From positions 2,604,001 to 2,668,000 of the forward strand of contig NZ_JBHTIF010000001.1 of NCBI RefSeq assembly GCF_042677005.1: DNA of 64,000 nucleotides, read 5' to 3'. A model generated the notes under the pieces. The model was not told the DNA's origin. It was given only the letters and a program-made list of their open reading frames with translations, and searched no databases. Source of the stretch: Lysobacter_I brunescens (lineage in GTDB: Bacteria > Pseudomonadota > Gammaproteobacteria > Xanthomonadales > Xanthomonadaceae). Below are positions 33,481 through 42,810 of the stretch, one piece after another (position 1 is the first letter of the stretch; every line of letters begins with the position of its first letter). Position numbers and translations under genes: made by a program.

Positions 33481-35166
33481 ATGCGTTCGACTCCGGGCGA
33501 ACGGGCCTGGCTCGCGGCCGCGTTCGCGGTCGCGGCGCTGGTCGCGTTGCCGCTGGGTGCGCTGCTGTGGACGGCGGTGCAGGGCAGTGCGGGCCTGTGG
33601 TCGCACCTCGCCGCGCACGTGCTGCCGCAGGCGACCTGGAACACCGTGCTGCTGCTGGTCGGCGTGGCCGCCGTGGCGGTGCCGGTCGGCACGATCTGCG
33701 CCTGGCTGGTCAGCGCCTACGACTTCCCCGGCCGTCGCCTGTTCGGCTGGGCGCTGCTGCTGCCGCTGGCGGTGCCGACCTACATCGTCGCCTTCGCCTA
33801 TCTCGACCTCTCGCATCCGCTGGGCCCGCTGCAGACCGGACTGCGCGCGCTGCTCGGTTACGACAGCCCGCGCGACTTCCGCCTGCCGGACCTGCGATCG
33901 CTGCCGGCCTGCATCGTCCTGCTCGGCCTGGTGCTGTACCCCTACGTCTATCTCACCGTGCGCGCGATGTTCGCGCTGCAGGCCGCCAGCCTCGTCGAGG
34001 CGGCGCGTTCGCTGGGCGTCGGCGGCGCGGCGCTGTTCGTGCGCGTGGCCCTGCCGCTGGCGCGTCCGGCGATCGCGGTCGGCACGGCGCTGGTGCTGCT
34101 GGAAACCCTGAACGACATCGGCGCCTCCGAGTTCCTCGGCGTGAAGACCCTGACCGTCGCTGTCTACACCACCTGGGTGACGCGCAGCGACCTGCCGGGT
34201 GCGGCGCAGATCGCGCTGGCAATGCTGGCGGTGGTGATCCTGGCCCTGGCGCTGGAGCGCTTCGGCCGTCGACGTCAGCGCTACGCCGGCGGCGGGCGCG
34301 CGCGTCCGCTGGTGCCGCAGCGCCTGCGCGGCGGGCCTGCGCTGCTGGCGACGATCGCCTGCGCGATTCCGGTGCTGCTCGGCTTCGTCGCGCCGGCCGC
34401 GCATCTCGCGGTCGAGGCCCTCGAACGCCTGCGCGGCGAGGGCATTTCGCCGCAGCTATGGGCCAGCGCCGGCAACACGCTGCGGATCGCTGCGTTCGCC
34501 ACGATGGCCACGTTGGTCGCCGCGCTGGTGCTGGTGTGGGGCGCGCGGCTGGCGAATGCGCGTCGCCGTGGTGTCGTTGCCGGTCTCGCGCTGCGCGTCG
34601 GCAGCCTCGGCTATGCCCTGCCGGGCACGGTGCTGGCCATCGCCCTGCTGGCCCCGGCGGGCGTCGTCGATCGTGTCCTGTTCTCGCTGTCCGAAGGCAC
34701 GCCGTTGCTGATGGGCAGCCTGACCCTGCTGGTCCTCGCCTGCACGATCCGCTTCCTCGCCATCGCCACCGGCGGCCTCGAGGCGGGACTGGCGCGCATT
34801 CCGCCCTCGCTCGACCAGGCCGCGCGCGGCCTCGGCGCGGGTCCGACGGCGAGCCTCTGGCGGGTCCACCTGCCGCTGCTGCGCCCGGCGCTGGCCGCTG
34901 CGGCGATGCTGGTCTTCGTCGATGCGATGAAGGAACTGCCGGCGACCCTGATGCTGCGCCCGCTCAGCGTCGACACCCTCGCGACCTGGCTGTATGCCGA
35001 AGCCGCGCGCGGCACCTACGAGGAGGGCGCGGTCGCTGCGCTGCTGATCGTGCTGGCGGGGCTGCCCGCCGTGGTGCTGCTGGCGCGCAGCGGATTCGAC
35101 GCAGGTCCCGCCCCCGCGCCTGCAACACCTCCTGCCAGCGCCTCCGAACCCCGTCTTTCGCCATGA
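33481..35166 (+). CDS. Iron(III) ABC transporter permease, two-domain
   Basis: 561 aa with about 12 hydrophobic segments and two binding-protein-dependent permease units in tandem, each with an EAA-type loop (EAARSLGVGGAALFVRVALPLARPA; QAARGLGAGPTASLWRVHLPLLRPA), the layout of FbpB/SfuB. It moves iron delivered by the binding protein through the inner membrane. The stop overlaps the ATPase start by 4 bases (ATGA). Confidence 0.92.
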   Translation: MRSTPGERAWLAAAFAVAALVALPLGALLWTAVQGSAGLWSHLAAHVLPQATWNTVLLLVGVAAVAVPVGTICAWLVSAYDFPGRRLFGWALLLPLAVPTYIVAFAYLDLSHPLGPLQTGLRALLGYDSPRDFRLPDLRSLPACIVLLGLVLYPYVYLTVRAMFALQAASLVEAARSLGVGGAALFVRVALPLARPAIAVGTALVLLETLNDIGASEFLGVKTLTVAVYTTWVTRSDLPGAAQIALAMLAVVILALALERFGRRRQRYAGGGRARPLVPQRLRGGPALLATIACAIPVLLGFVAPAAHLAVEALERLRGEGISPQLWASAGNTLRIAAFATMATLVAALVLVWGARLANARRRGVVAGLALRVGSLGYALPGTVLAIALLAPAGVVDRVLFSLSEGTPLLMGSLTLLVLACTIRFLAIATGGLEAGLARIPPSLDQAARGLGAGPTASLWRVHLPLLRPALAAAAMLVFVDAMKELPATLMLRPLSVDTLATWLYAEAARGTYEEGAVAALLIVLAGLPAVVLLARSGFDAGPAPAPATPPASASEPRLSP

Positions 35167-36197
35167 ACCCGCCGATGCCCGATCCCATGCCGCCCACTGC
35201 GACCGCGCCCCTGCTCGACCTCGATGCGGTGACCGTGGTCCATCCCGGTGCGGTAGGCGCGCGGCCGACCGTCGATGGCTTGTCGCTGCAGCTGGCAAGA
35301 GGCGAGATCGGCTGCCTGCTCGGTGCCTCCGGCTGCGGCAAGACCACGGTGCTGCGCGCCATCGCCGGCTTCGAACCGCTGCGCGGCGGGCGGATCGCGC
35401 TCGACGGCCGCGAGGTCGCCGGCCCCGGCACGGGCCTGCCGCCCGAGGCCCGGCGGATCGGCATGATGTTCCAGGACTACGCGCTGTTCCCCCATCTCGA
35501 CGCGGCGGCGAACGTCGCCTTCGGCCTGCACGCGCTGCCCCGTGCCGCGCGTGCGGCGCGGGCGAGGGACCTGCTGGCCCTGGTCGGCCTCGCCGACCGC
35601 GGCTCGGCCTATCCGCACGAGCTGTCCGGCGGCCAGCAGCAGCGGGTCGCGCTGGCCCGCGCGCTGGCCCCGGAGCCGCTGCTGGTCCTGCTGGACGAAC
35701 CCTTCTCGAACCTCGACGTGGAGATCCGCGGCCGCCTGGCCGAGGACACCCGCCGCCTGCTCAAGGCCGCCGATGCGACCGCGCTGCTGGTCGTCCACGA
35801 CCAGGCCGAAGCCTTCGCCATGGCCGACCGCATCGGCGTGATGGCCGAGGGCCGGATCCTGCAGTGGGACGCGCCCGAAGCCCTGTACGCCCGGCCCCGT
35901 GACCGCCGGGTCGCCGGCTTCGTCGGGCAGGGCGACTGGCTGCGCAGCGAGACCCTGGGCCTGGGGGAGGGCGCCGACCTGCGCGTCCGCCCCGGCCAGC
36001 TGGTCCACGACCCGGTCGGGCCGCTGTCGGCGCAGCTGGTCTCCGCGCGTTTCATCGGCCCGGAGCATCTCGGCCGGCTGCGGTTCGACAGCGGCGAGAC
36101 CGCCGAGATCGCGCTCGACGCCGCCACCGCCGCGCGCATCGGTGACCGCCTCTCCCTGCGCCTGGCCGGCGAACCGCTGCGTTTCCCGCGTGGGTGA
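35163..36197 (+). CDS. Iron ABC transporter ATP-binding protein (FbpC-like)
   Basis: 344 aa. Walker A GASGCGKTT, Q-loop FQDYALFPH, signature LSGGQQQR, Walker B LLVLLDEPFSNLD and a switch His (VHDQAE) are all intact. C-terminal TOBE-like domain (ADLRVRPGQLVHD...). Completes the binding protein-permease-ATPase operon. Directly upstream of tgt, whose own promoter-like CATAAT lies in the short gap. Confidence 0.94.
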   Translation: MNPPMPDPMPPTATAPLLDLDAVTVVHPGAVGARPTVDGLSLQLARGEIGCLLGASGCGKTTVLRAIAGFEPLRGGRIALDGREVAGPGTGLPPEARRIGMMFQDYALFPHLDAAANVAFGLHALPRAARAARARDLLALVGLADRGSAYPHELSGGQQQRVALARALAPEPLLVLLDEPFSNLDVEIRGRLAEDTRRLLKAADATALLVVHDQAEAFAMADRIGVMAEGRILQWDAPEALYARPRDRRVAGFVGQGDWLRSETLGLGEGADLRVRPGQLVHDPVGPLSAQLVSARFIGPEHLGRLRFDSGETAEIALDAATAARIGDRLSLRLAGEPLRFPRG

Positions 36198-36254
36198 TCG
36201 CGACCGATGCACCCACGCAGCGGCCGGGCCGCCGCGCTCGGTCATAATGGCCGG

Positions 36255-37382
36255 ATGTCCAGACTGTCCTTCGAACTCCTCGGCGCCGACGGCGTGGCCC
36301 GTCGCGGCCGCCTGACCTTCCCGCGCGGCACCGTCGAAACCCCCGCGTTCATGCCCGTGGGCACCTACGGCTCGGTGAAGGGCGTGTTCCCCGAGCAGAT
36401 CCGCGCGCTCGGCGCCGAGATCATCCTCGGCAACACCTTCCATCTGTATCTGCGCCCGGGCCTGGACGTGATCGCCGACCACGGCGGCCTGCACGGCTTC
36501 GCGCGCTGGAACGGCCCGATCCTCACCGACTCGGGCGGCTTCCAGGTCTTCTCGCTTGCGCACAAGCGCAAGATCACCGAAGCCGGCGTCACCTTCGCCG
36601 CGCCCACCGACGGCAGCAAGGTCTTCCTCGGCCCCGAGGAGAGCATGCGCATCCAGAAGGTGCTGGATTCGGACATCGTGATGATCTTCGACGAGTGCAC
36701 GCCGTATCCCGCGACCGAGGACGTGGCGCGCAAGTCGATGGAGCTGTCGCTGCGCTGGGCCGAGCGCTCGAAGAAGGCGCACGAGGGCAACGACGCGGCG
36801 CTGTTCGGCATCGTCCAGGGCGGCGTGCACCACGACCTGCGCACGCGCTCGGCCGATGGGCTGAAGCAGATCGGCTTCGACGGCTACGCCATCGGCGGCC
36901 TCGCGGTCGGCGAGCCCGAGGACGAGCGCAACGCCATGCTCGAGCACACCTGCCCGCAGCTGCCGACCGATCGCCCGCGCTACCTGATGGGCGTGGGCCG
37001 GCCCGAGGACCTGGTCGAGGCGGTGGCGCGCGGGGTCGACATGTTCGACTGCGTCATGCCGACCCGGAACGCGCGGAATGGGCACTACTTCACATCTTTC
37101 GGCACGGTGCGCATCCGCAACGCGAAGTACGAGCGCGACGTGCGGCCGATCGAGGAGGGCTGCGGCTGCTACGCCTGCAGCAACGGCTACACCCGCGCCT
37201 ACCTGCGCCACCTCGACCGCTGCAACGAAATGCTGGCGCCGATGCTGGGCACCCTGCACAACCTCTGGTACTACCAGAAGCTGATGGCCGACATCCGCGC
37301 GGCCATCGATGCGGGCCGGTTCGCTGCCTTCCGCGAGGCTTTCCACGCCGCCCGCGCCGGCGCAAGCGCTTCTCCGGGTTGA
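36255..37382 (+). CDS. tgt: tRNA-guanine transglycosylase
   Basis: 375 aa. Exchanges G34 of Asp/Asn/His/Tyr tRNAs for preQ1. Active-site blocks GTYGSVKGV, LTDSGGFQVFSL, FGIVQGGVHHDLR, MFDCVMPTRNARNG (nucleophilic Asp) and the zinc site CGCYACSNGYTRAYLRHL are present. Start MSRLSFEL was chosen over an upstream ATG (36207) because it fits the family N-terminus and lies 8 bases after a -10-like CATAAT. It is followed by yajC-secD-secF, the usual gammaproteobacterial order, but queA is separated by 5.7 kb. Confidence 0.95.
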   Translation: MSRLSFELLGADGVARRGRLTFPRGTVETPAFMPVGTYGSVKGVFPEQIRALGAEIILGNTFHLYLRPGLDVIADHGGLHGFARWNGPILTDSGGFQVFSLAHKRKITEAGVTFAAPTDGSKVFLGPEESMRIQKVLDSDIVMIFDECTPYPATEDVARKSMELSLRWAERSKKAHEGNDAALFGIVQGGVHHDLRTRSADGLKQIGFDGYAIGGLAVGEPEDERNAMLEHTCPQLPTDRPRYLMGVGRPEDLVEAVARGVDMFDCVMPTRNARNGHYFTSFGTVRIRNAKYERDVRPIEEGCGCYACSNGYTRAYLRHLDRCNEMLAPMLGTLHNLWYYQKLMADIRAAIDAGRFAAFREAFHAARAGASASPG

Positions 37383-37512
37383 ACTTTTCACCGGGAGACC
37401 GGTCAGCAAGAGGTCGCCGGCGCCACGAGGCCCGGCCGGGGGAAGGGGTCGAACACGCCAAGGCCCGCCCGCATGGCATAATCCGGCGTTAATTTTCGTT
37501 CACGGATCCGAA

Positions 37513-37854
37513 ATGAACCTGCTCGACCTGATCATCTCCCCCGCGCATGCACAGGCTGCGGCCGCTCCCGCCGGCCCGGGCATGGGCAGCCTGCTCCTGC
37601 CGATCGCGCTGCTCGCCGTCATGTACTTCATCATGATCCGCCCGCAGATGAAGCGCGCCAAGGAACACCGCGCGATGCTCGACAAGCTCGCCAAGGGCGA
37701 CGAGGTGATCACCAGCGGCGGCATCGCCGGCGTGATCCGCGACCTCGGCGACAGCTTCATCACCGTCGAAGTCGCCGATGGCGTGACGATCCGCGTGCAG
37801 AAGGGCGCGATCGGCCACGTCCTGCCCAAGGGCACGCTCAAGTCGTCGCAGTAA
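37513..37854 (+). CDS. yajC: Sec translocase accessory protein YajC
   Basis: 113 aa, one membrane segment (LLLPIALLAVMYFIMIRPQMKR) followed by the conserved soluble end (EHRAMLDKLAKGDEVITSGGIAGVIRDL). YajC associates with SecDF-YidC. The upstream gap carries a -10-like GCATAATCC and a TTAATTTTCG stretch. Followed by secD and secF. Confidence 0.95.
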   Translation: MNLLDLIISPAHAQAAAAPAGPGMGSLLLPIALLAVMYFIMIRPQMKRAKEHRAMLDKLAKGDEVITSGGIAGVIRDLGDSFITVEVADGVTIRVQKGAIGHVLPKGTLKSSQ

Positions 37855-37920
37855 TGACGTCCCTCTGACCTTCCGTCCACCCCGATGCGGCCGGTCGCAG
37901 GACCGGACGCGGTGCTCGTC

Positions 37921-39825
37921 ATGCTCGAATATTCCCGCTGGAAATATGCCATTGCCCTGATCGTGGTGCTGGTCAGCGCGCTCTACGCGCTGCCCAACAT
38001 CTACCCGCAGGATCCCTCCGTGCAGATCTCCGCCAGCCGTGGCGCCAAGGTCGACGATGCGCTGAAGCAGCGCGTCGTGCAGACGCTGACCAAGGCCGGT
38101 CTCAAACCGAAGGAGATCGAGCTGGAGGGCGAGAACCTGCTGGTCCGCACAGCGGATCTCGATGTCCAGAGCAAGAGTGCCGACGCCCTGCGCGGTGTGC
38201 TCGGCAGCAACTACGATGTCGCCCTCACCCTGGCGTCGAACGTGCCTGACTGGCTGACCGCGATCGGCGCGCGCCCCATGGCCCTCGGTCTCGACCTGCA
38301 GGGCGGCGTGCACTTCCTGATGGAAGTGGACCGCAAGGCGGCGATCGACAAGCGCTTCGATGCCTATCTCGAAGACATCCGCGTGAAGCTGCGCGATGCA
38401 GGCGTCGGCTACGAGTCGGTGGATCGCAATGGCGAACGCGGCATCTGGATCACCCTCAATCGCCCCACCGACCTGCAGAAGGCGCAGGGCCTGGTGCAGA
38501 CCTCGCTCACGGCCAGCGCCACCGACACCGGGTCCGGTGGTTTCGTCGCGCCGAACGCCTTCAACATGAATGCCTCGGGCAATCTGATCAAGGTGGAGGT
38601 CTCCGAGGAAATCGTGCGCGGCATGACGCTCAACGCGATCGAACAGAACCTCGGCACGCTGCGCAACCGCGTCAACGCCCTCAATGTCGCCGAGCCGGTC
38701 ATCCAGCGCCAGGGCGCGGACCGCATCCTCGTCCAGCTGCCGGGTGTGCAGAATCCGGTCGAAGCCAAGCGCATCCTCGGCGCGACCGCGACCCTGGAAT
38801 ACCGCGGCGTGTACGAAGGCAATGCCCTCGAAGCGCGCGAGACCGGCAACGTGCCGGCCGGCGCGCGCCTGTACGAAAGCCGCGACCTCGGTCCCGATGG
38901 CAAGCCCTCGCCGGTGCTGCTGAACAAGCGCATCATCGTCTCCGGCGAGGACATGGTCGACGCGCGCAGTTCGGTCGACCAGAACGGCCTGCCGGCCGTG
39001 CAGGTCACGCTCAACAGCTCCGGCGGTCAGCGCATGCTGCAGTTCACCACCGAGAACGTGAACAAGCCGATGGCGGTGGTCTACATCGAGCGCGTGCCGG
39101 TCTCGCGCATCGTCGACGGCAAGGAAGTCAGGAGCTTCCAGGTGAAGGAGCAGGTCATCTCCATCGCCAACGTCAACGAGCCCTTCGGCAAGAACTTCAT
39201 CACCACCGGTCTGGAGCGCAAGGAAGCCGAGAGCCTCTCCAAGCTGCTGCGTGCCGGCGCGCTGGCGGCACCGATGGACATCGTCGAAGAGCGCACCGTC
39301 GGCCCGAGCCTCGGCAAGCAGAACGTCGAGCGCGGCCTCAAGGCCGTGGCCTTCTCCTTCTTGTTCGCGCTCGCGTTCTTCCTCATCTACTACCGCATGT
39401 TCGGCCTGGTGACCTGTCTCGCGTTGCTGCTGAACCTGCTCATGGTGTTCGCGTTGATGTCCGTGTTCGGCGCAACCCTGAGCTTGCCCGGCCTCGCCGG
39501 CATCGCGCTCACGGTAGGCATGTCGGTGGACGCCAACGTGCTGATCAACGAACGCATACGAGAGGAGCTGCGCGCGGGATTGCCACCGTTGACCGCGATT
39601 TCCGAGGGTTACGACCGCGCCTCGGGCACGATTCTCGATGCCAACATCACCGCGTTCCTGGCCGGTCTGGCGATGTTCGTGTTCGGCACCGGTCCGCTGA
39701 AGGGCTTCGGTATCACCACGATGCTGGGCATCGCGACCTCGGCCTATACCGCCGTGTCCGTGTCCCGCGCCATCGCGACGCTGATCTACGGTCGCCGCCG
39801 CAAGCTGCAGTCCATCGCGATCTGA
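37921..39825 (+). CDS. secD: Protein translocase subunit SecD
   Basis: 634 aa, RND-type membrane protein that uses the proton gradient to help Sec export. Visible are the first membrane segment (KYAIALIVVLVSALYALPNIYPQDPS), a large periplasmic part with LGLDLQGGVHFLMEVD, and the C-terminal membrane domain with GLAGIALTVGMSVDANVLINERIREEL. The start MLEYSRWKY matches the family; a longer open frame begins at 37885. SecF starts 13 bases after its stop. Confidence 0.96.
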   Translation: MLEYSRWKYAIALIVVLVSALYALPNIYPQDPSVQISASRGAKVDDALKQRVVQTLTKAGLKPKEIELEGENLLVRTADLDVQSKSADALRGVLGSNYDVALTLASNVPDWLTAIGARPMALGLDLQGGVHFLMEVDRKAAIDKRFDAYLEDIRVKLRDAGVGYESVDRNGERGIWITLNRPTDLQKAQGLVQTSLTASATDTGSGGFVAPNAFNMNASGNLIKVEVSEEIVRGMTLNAIEQNLGTLRNRVNALNVAEPVIQRQGADRILVQLPGVQNPVEAKRILGATATLEYRGVYEGNALEARETGNVPAGARLYESRDLGPDGKPSPVLLNKRIIVSGEDMVDARSSVDQNGLPAVQVTLNSSGGQRMLQFTTENVNKPMAVVYIERVPVSRIVDGKEVRSFQVKEQVISIANVNEPFGKNFITTGLERKEAESLSKLLRAGALAAPMDIVEERTVGPSLGKQNVERGLKAVAFSFLFALAFFLIYYRMFGLVTCLALLLNLLMVFALMSVFGATLSLPGLAGIALTVGMSVDANVLINERIREELRAGLPPLTAISEGYDRASGTILDANITAFLAGLAMFVFGTGPLKGFGITTMLGIATSAYTAVSVSRAIATLIYGRRRKLQSIAI

Positions 39826-39838
39826 GGGAGCCAGAATC

Positions 39839-40798
39839 ATGAAACCGTTCAATGTGTTCCCTTACGACAGCAAGATCGATTTCATGCGCCTGCGCATGAT
39901 CTCGCTGACCGTCGCGGCGCTGATCATGTTCGCCGCGATCGGCGGCATGGTCTTCAAGGGCTTCAACTTCGCCCTGGACTTCACCGGCGGCGTTGGCGTC
40001 GAGCTGGCCTACGACAAGCCGGTCGCCGTCGATGGCGTGCGCGAGCGCCTGGAGACCGCAGGTTTCGAGAACGCCCAGGTGCAGGCCTTCGGCACCGGCA
40101 GGGAACTGCTGGTCCGCCTGCGCGACGATTCCACCAAGAAGAACTCGACCGGCGACCATGCGTCGAGCCTGGCCGAGAACGTCCGCGTGGCGGCGTCGGA
40201 GCCCGGCAATCCGGCGCGGATGATGCGCAGCTCCGAGATCAGCGCGCAGGTCGGCAAGGAACTGGCCTGGGATGGCCTGCTGGCGCTGGTCTTCGTGGTC
40301 GTCGGCTTCCTGATGTACATCTCGATGCGCTTCGAGCTGAAGTTCGCGGTCGCGGCGATCATCACGACCCTGCACGACGTGGTCGTGGTCATCGGCTGGT
40401 TCGCGCTGAGCGGGCACGAGTTCGACCTCACCGTGCTGGCCGGCATCCTGTCGGTGATGGGTTTCTCGATCAACGACACCATCGTGGTCTTCGACCGCGT
40501 CCGCGAGAACTTCCGCGGCATGCGCGCCGACCCGTACGAGGTCCTCAACCGTTCGATCAACCAGACCCTGTCGCGTACGGTGATCACCTCGTTCGTGGCC
40601 TTCCTCACGGTGTTCGCGCTGTACCTCTACGGTGGCGGTTCGCTGCAGGGCATGGCCGAGTCGCAGATGATCGGCATCATCATCGGTACGCTGTCGTCGA
40701 TCTTCGTCGCCTGCCCGCTGCTGATGTGGCTGGGCGTGAGCAAGCAGGACCTGCTGCCGAAGGCGAAGGACGAAGCCGAGCTGGCGCGTCGCCCGTAA
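39839..40798 (+). CDS. secF: Protein translocase subunit SecF
   Basis: 319 aa. Family blocks: FDFTGGVGVELAY (periplasmic DFTGG), LAGILSVMGFSINDTIVVFDRVREN and NQTLSRTVITS...; six membrane segments. Works with SecD in the same operon. A strong terminator follows within 25 bases. Confidence 0.96.
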   Translation: MKPFNVFPYDSKIDFMRLRMISLTVAALIMFAAIGGMVFKGFNFALDFTGGVGVELAYDKPVAVDGVRERLETAGFENAQVQAFGTGRELLVRLRDDSTKKNSTGDHASSLAENVRVAASEPGNPARMMRSSEISAQVGKELAWDGLLALVFVVVGFLMYISMRFELKFAVAAIITTLHDVVVVIGWFALSGHEFDLTVLAGILSVMGFSINDTIVVFDRVRENFRGMRADPYEVLNRSINQTLSRTVITSFVAFLTVFALYLYGGGSLQGMAESQMIGIIIGTLSSIFVACPLLMWLGVSKQDLLPKAKDEAELARRP

Positions 40799-40822
40799 TC
40801 CGGGCGGCATCGCACCAAAAAG

Positions 40823-40852
40823 AAAGGCCGCGCAGCGATGCGCGGCCTTTTT
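40823..40852 (+). terminator. Rho-independent terminator after secF
   Basis: AAAGGCCGCGC-AGCGAT-GCGCGGCCTTTTT: an 11-base stem with a T-tract, 25 bases after secF. It can also act for suhB on the opposite strand because of the upstream A-run. Confidence 0.93.
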
Positions 40853-40872
40853 CCTTGTGTCTTCCTTGGCTG

Positions 40873-40942
40873 TTGCAGAGCGGATCGAAGATCCGCTGGT
40901 CGCCTTCGGAGAAGGGCAGCGGGTCTGCGACCCGCTCTGCAA
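40873..40942. repeat. REP-like element, family C variant
   Basis: The outer ends TTGCAGAGCGG (40873-40883) and CCGCTCTGCAA (40932-40942) are inverted copies; each half has its own hairpin (GCGGATC/GATCCGC and GCGGGTC/GACCCGC). Related to the family C palindromes at 19781 and 51002. Confidence 0.75.
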
Positions 40943-40956
40943 GGGAGATGCCTCGG

Positions 40957-41784
40957 TCAGTCGAAGGCCTTGGCGTAGCCGGTATTGACGATCGTCTTCT
41001 GCAGCGGCTCGATGATGCGCACGTTGGCGGCGACGATCTGGCGCGGACCGGTATCGATGTGCATCGGGCTGAGCGCGGCGCCACGGAAATCGCAGACCCT
41101 CCCGCCTGCCTCGCGGACCATCAGCACGCCGGCGGCGATGTCCCAGGCCATGATGCCGGCCTCGAAATAGCCGTCGAGGCGACCGGCGGCGACATAGGCG
41201 AGGTCCAGCGCGGCGGAGCCGGCGCGGCGGATGTCCTCGGCGTGGACGAGCAGGCTCTTGATGCAGTCGAGCTGGGCATCGGTGCGCTTGCGTTCGCGCG
41301 GCGGGAAGCCGGTGGCGAGCAGGGCGCCCTGCAGTTCGCGGCGTTCCGAGACGCGGACGCGCTTGCCGTTGACCTGCGCGCCGCCACCGCGGCTGGCGGT
41401 GAACAGTTCGTTGCGCAGGGGGTCGAAGATCACCGCATGCAGCGGTTCTGCGCCTTCGCACAGGGCGATCGACACGCACCAGTGGGGGATGCCGCGCAGG
41501 TAGTTGCTGGTGCCGTCGAGCGGGTCGATGACCCAGGTGTAGCGGCTGGGGCCGCGGTTGCCCTTCAGGTGTCCGCCTTCTTCGCCGAGGACCGCGTAAT
41601 CCGGCTGGGCGCGGCGCAGCTCCTTGATGATCTCGGCCTCGGCCAGACCGTCGATCTCGCTGGCGTAGTCCATGCGGTCCTTTTCGGTCACTTCGATGGC
41701 ATCGAGGCGGGCCATGTGGCGCAGCAGGATGTTGCCGCCGGCGCGAGCCGCCTTGACCATGACATTGACAGCGGGCTGATGCAT
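40957..41784 (-). CDS. suhB: Inositol-1-monophosphatase family protein
   Basis: 275 aa. Li+-sensitive phosphatase family: metal-binding EEGG (ILGEEGG-type, AVLGEEGG), DPLDGTSNYLRGIPHW and the third site AWDIAAGVLMVREAGG are intact. In bacteria SuhB also acts in rRNA antitermination. Start MHQPAVNVMVKAARAGGN matches family N-termini. Divergent from trmJ with a 99-base gap, a common arrangement. Confidence 0.94.
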   Translation of the reverse strand: MHQPAVNVMVKAARAGGNILLRHMARLDAIEVTEKDRMDYASEIDGLAEAEIIKELRRAQPDYAVLGEEGGHLKGNRGPSRYTWVIDPLDGTSNYLRGIPHWCVSIALCEGAEPLHAVIFDPLRNELFTASRGGGAQVNGKRVRVSERRELQGALLATGFPPRERKRTDAQLDCIKSLLVHAEDIRRAGSAALDLAYVAAGRLDGYFEAGIMAWDIAAGVLMVREAGGRVCDFRGAALSPMHIDTGPRQIVAANVRIIEPLQKTIVNTGYAKAFD

Positions 41785-41883
41785 CGCGAACGACTCCACG
41801 CGCCCGGAGGGGCGCAAGCGAAAAGGGGCAGGGGAAAAGAACAGTCCGGCTCGGGGCCGGCGCGGGAGTTTAACATTGTCGCC

Positions 41884-42732
41884 ATGACTTCCGACCCGAC
41901 CTCCCCCGAATCGTCCACCTTTCCGTCCTCCCTCGACCGGGTCCGCATCGTCCTGGTGGGGACCCAGCACCCCGGAAACATCGGATCCGCTGCTCGTGCG
42001 ATGAAGACCATGGGCCTGTCCCGGCTGGTCCTGGTGGCGCCCGAGCGCTTCCCGCACCCGGAGGCGGTGGCCCTGGCCGCCGGGGCGGCGGATCTCCTGG
42101 ACAGCGCCAGCCGCTTCGAGACCCTGGCCGAGGCCGTCGCCGATTGTCGCCTGGTCCTGGGCTGCACCGCGCGCAGCCGGCGGATCGCCCTCGAGGAGCT
42201 GTCGCCGCGCGTCGGCGCGGCGCGCGCGCTCGACACTGCCGACGGTGGCGCGGACGTGGCGGTCGTTTTCGGCCGCGAGCGTACCGGCCTGGAGAACGAC
42301 GAACTGCAGCTGTGCCATGCCGCCGTGCACATCCCGGCCAATCCCGACTACAGTTCGCTCAACCTGGCGGCGGCTGTGCAGGTCTTGGCATACGAATTGC
42401 GAATTGGGTCACTTCAGGCGTCGTCGGACCCGGTGGATGCGTCCATCGCGGTGCGGCGACAGGACGAGCGACCGGAGGTCCGCAGCGAGCCTCCGGCCAC
42501 GCACGGCGAACTTGAGGGCTTCTTCTCGCAACTGGCGGACACCCTGGATGCTATCGATTTCCACAAAGGCCGGACCCCGGCTGCCGCGATCCGCAAGTTC
42601 AGGCGCCTGTTCCTGCGCGCCGGGCTGGATGCGCGCGAAGTCCGGCTGTTGCGGGGAATGCTGGCCGATGCGCAGCGCATGGCGGACATCGCCCATGGCC
42701 GCCTGCCCGCACCGCGCAAGACTGCGGACTGA
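41884..42732 (+). CDS. trmJ: tRNA (cytidine/uridine-2'-O-)-methyltransferase TrmJ
   Basis: 282 aa SPOUT methyltransferase acting on position 32 of tRNAs. Motifs: VRIVLVGTQHPGNIGSAARAMKTMGL, VAVVFGRERTGLENDEL and IPANPDYSSLNLAAAVQVLAYELR (the knot region). The C-terminal helical extension (ELEGFFSQLADTLDAIDFHKG) is typical of TrmJ. Divergent from suhB. Confidence 0.94.
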   Translation: MTSDPTSPESSTFPSSLDRVRIVLVGTQHPGNIGSAARAMKTMGLSRLVLVAPERFPHPEAVALAAGAADLLDSASRFETLAEAVADCRLVLGCTARSRRIALEELSPRVGAARALDTADGGADVAVVFGRERTGLENDELQLCHAAVHIPANPDYSSLNLAAAVQVLAYELRIGSLQASSDPVDASIAVRRQDERPEVRSEPPATHGELEGFFSQLADTLDAIDFHKGRTPAAAIRKFRRLFLRAGLDAREVRLLRGMLADAQRMADIAHGRLPAPRKTAD

Positions 42733-42810
42733 TCCTGCGATGGTCGTCCGTGCCCGGTTCCGACGACGCCCGCTTCGCCCGGGCGGCGCCACGTCGATGA
42801 CGGGGACCTG

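Noticed and set aside
37885..37920. Longer start for secD
   Set aside because: The ATG at 37921 fits the conserved SecD N-terminus; the extra 12 codons are not conserved-looking.
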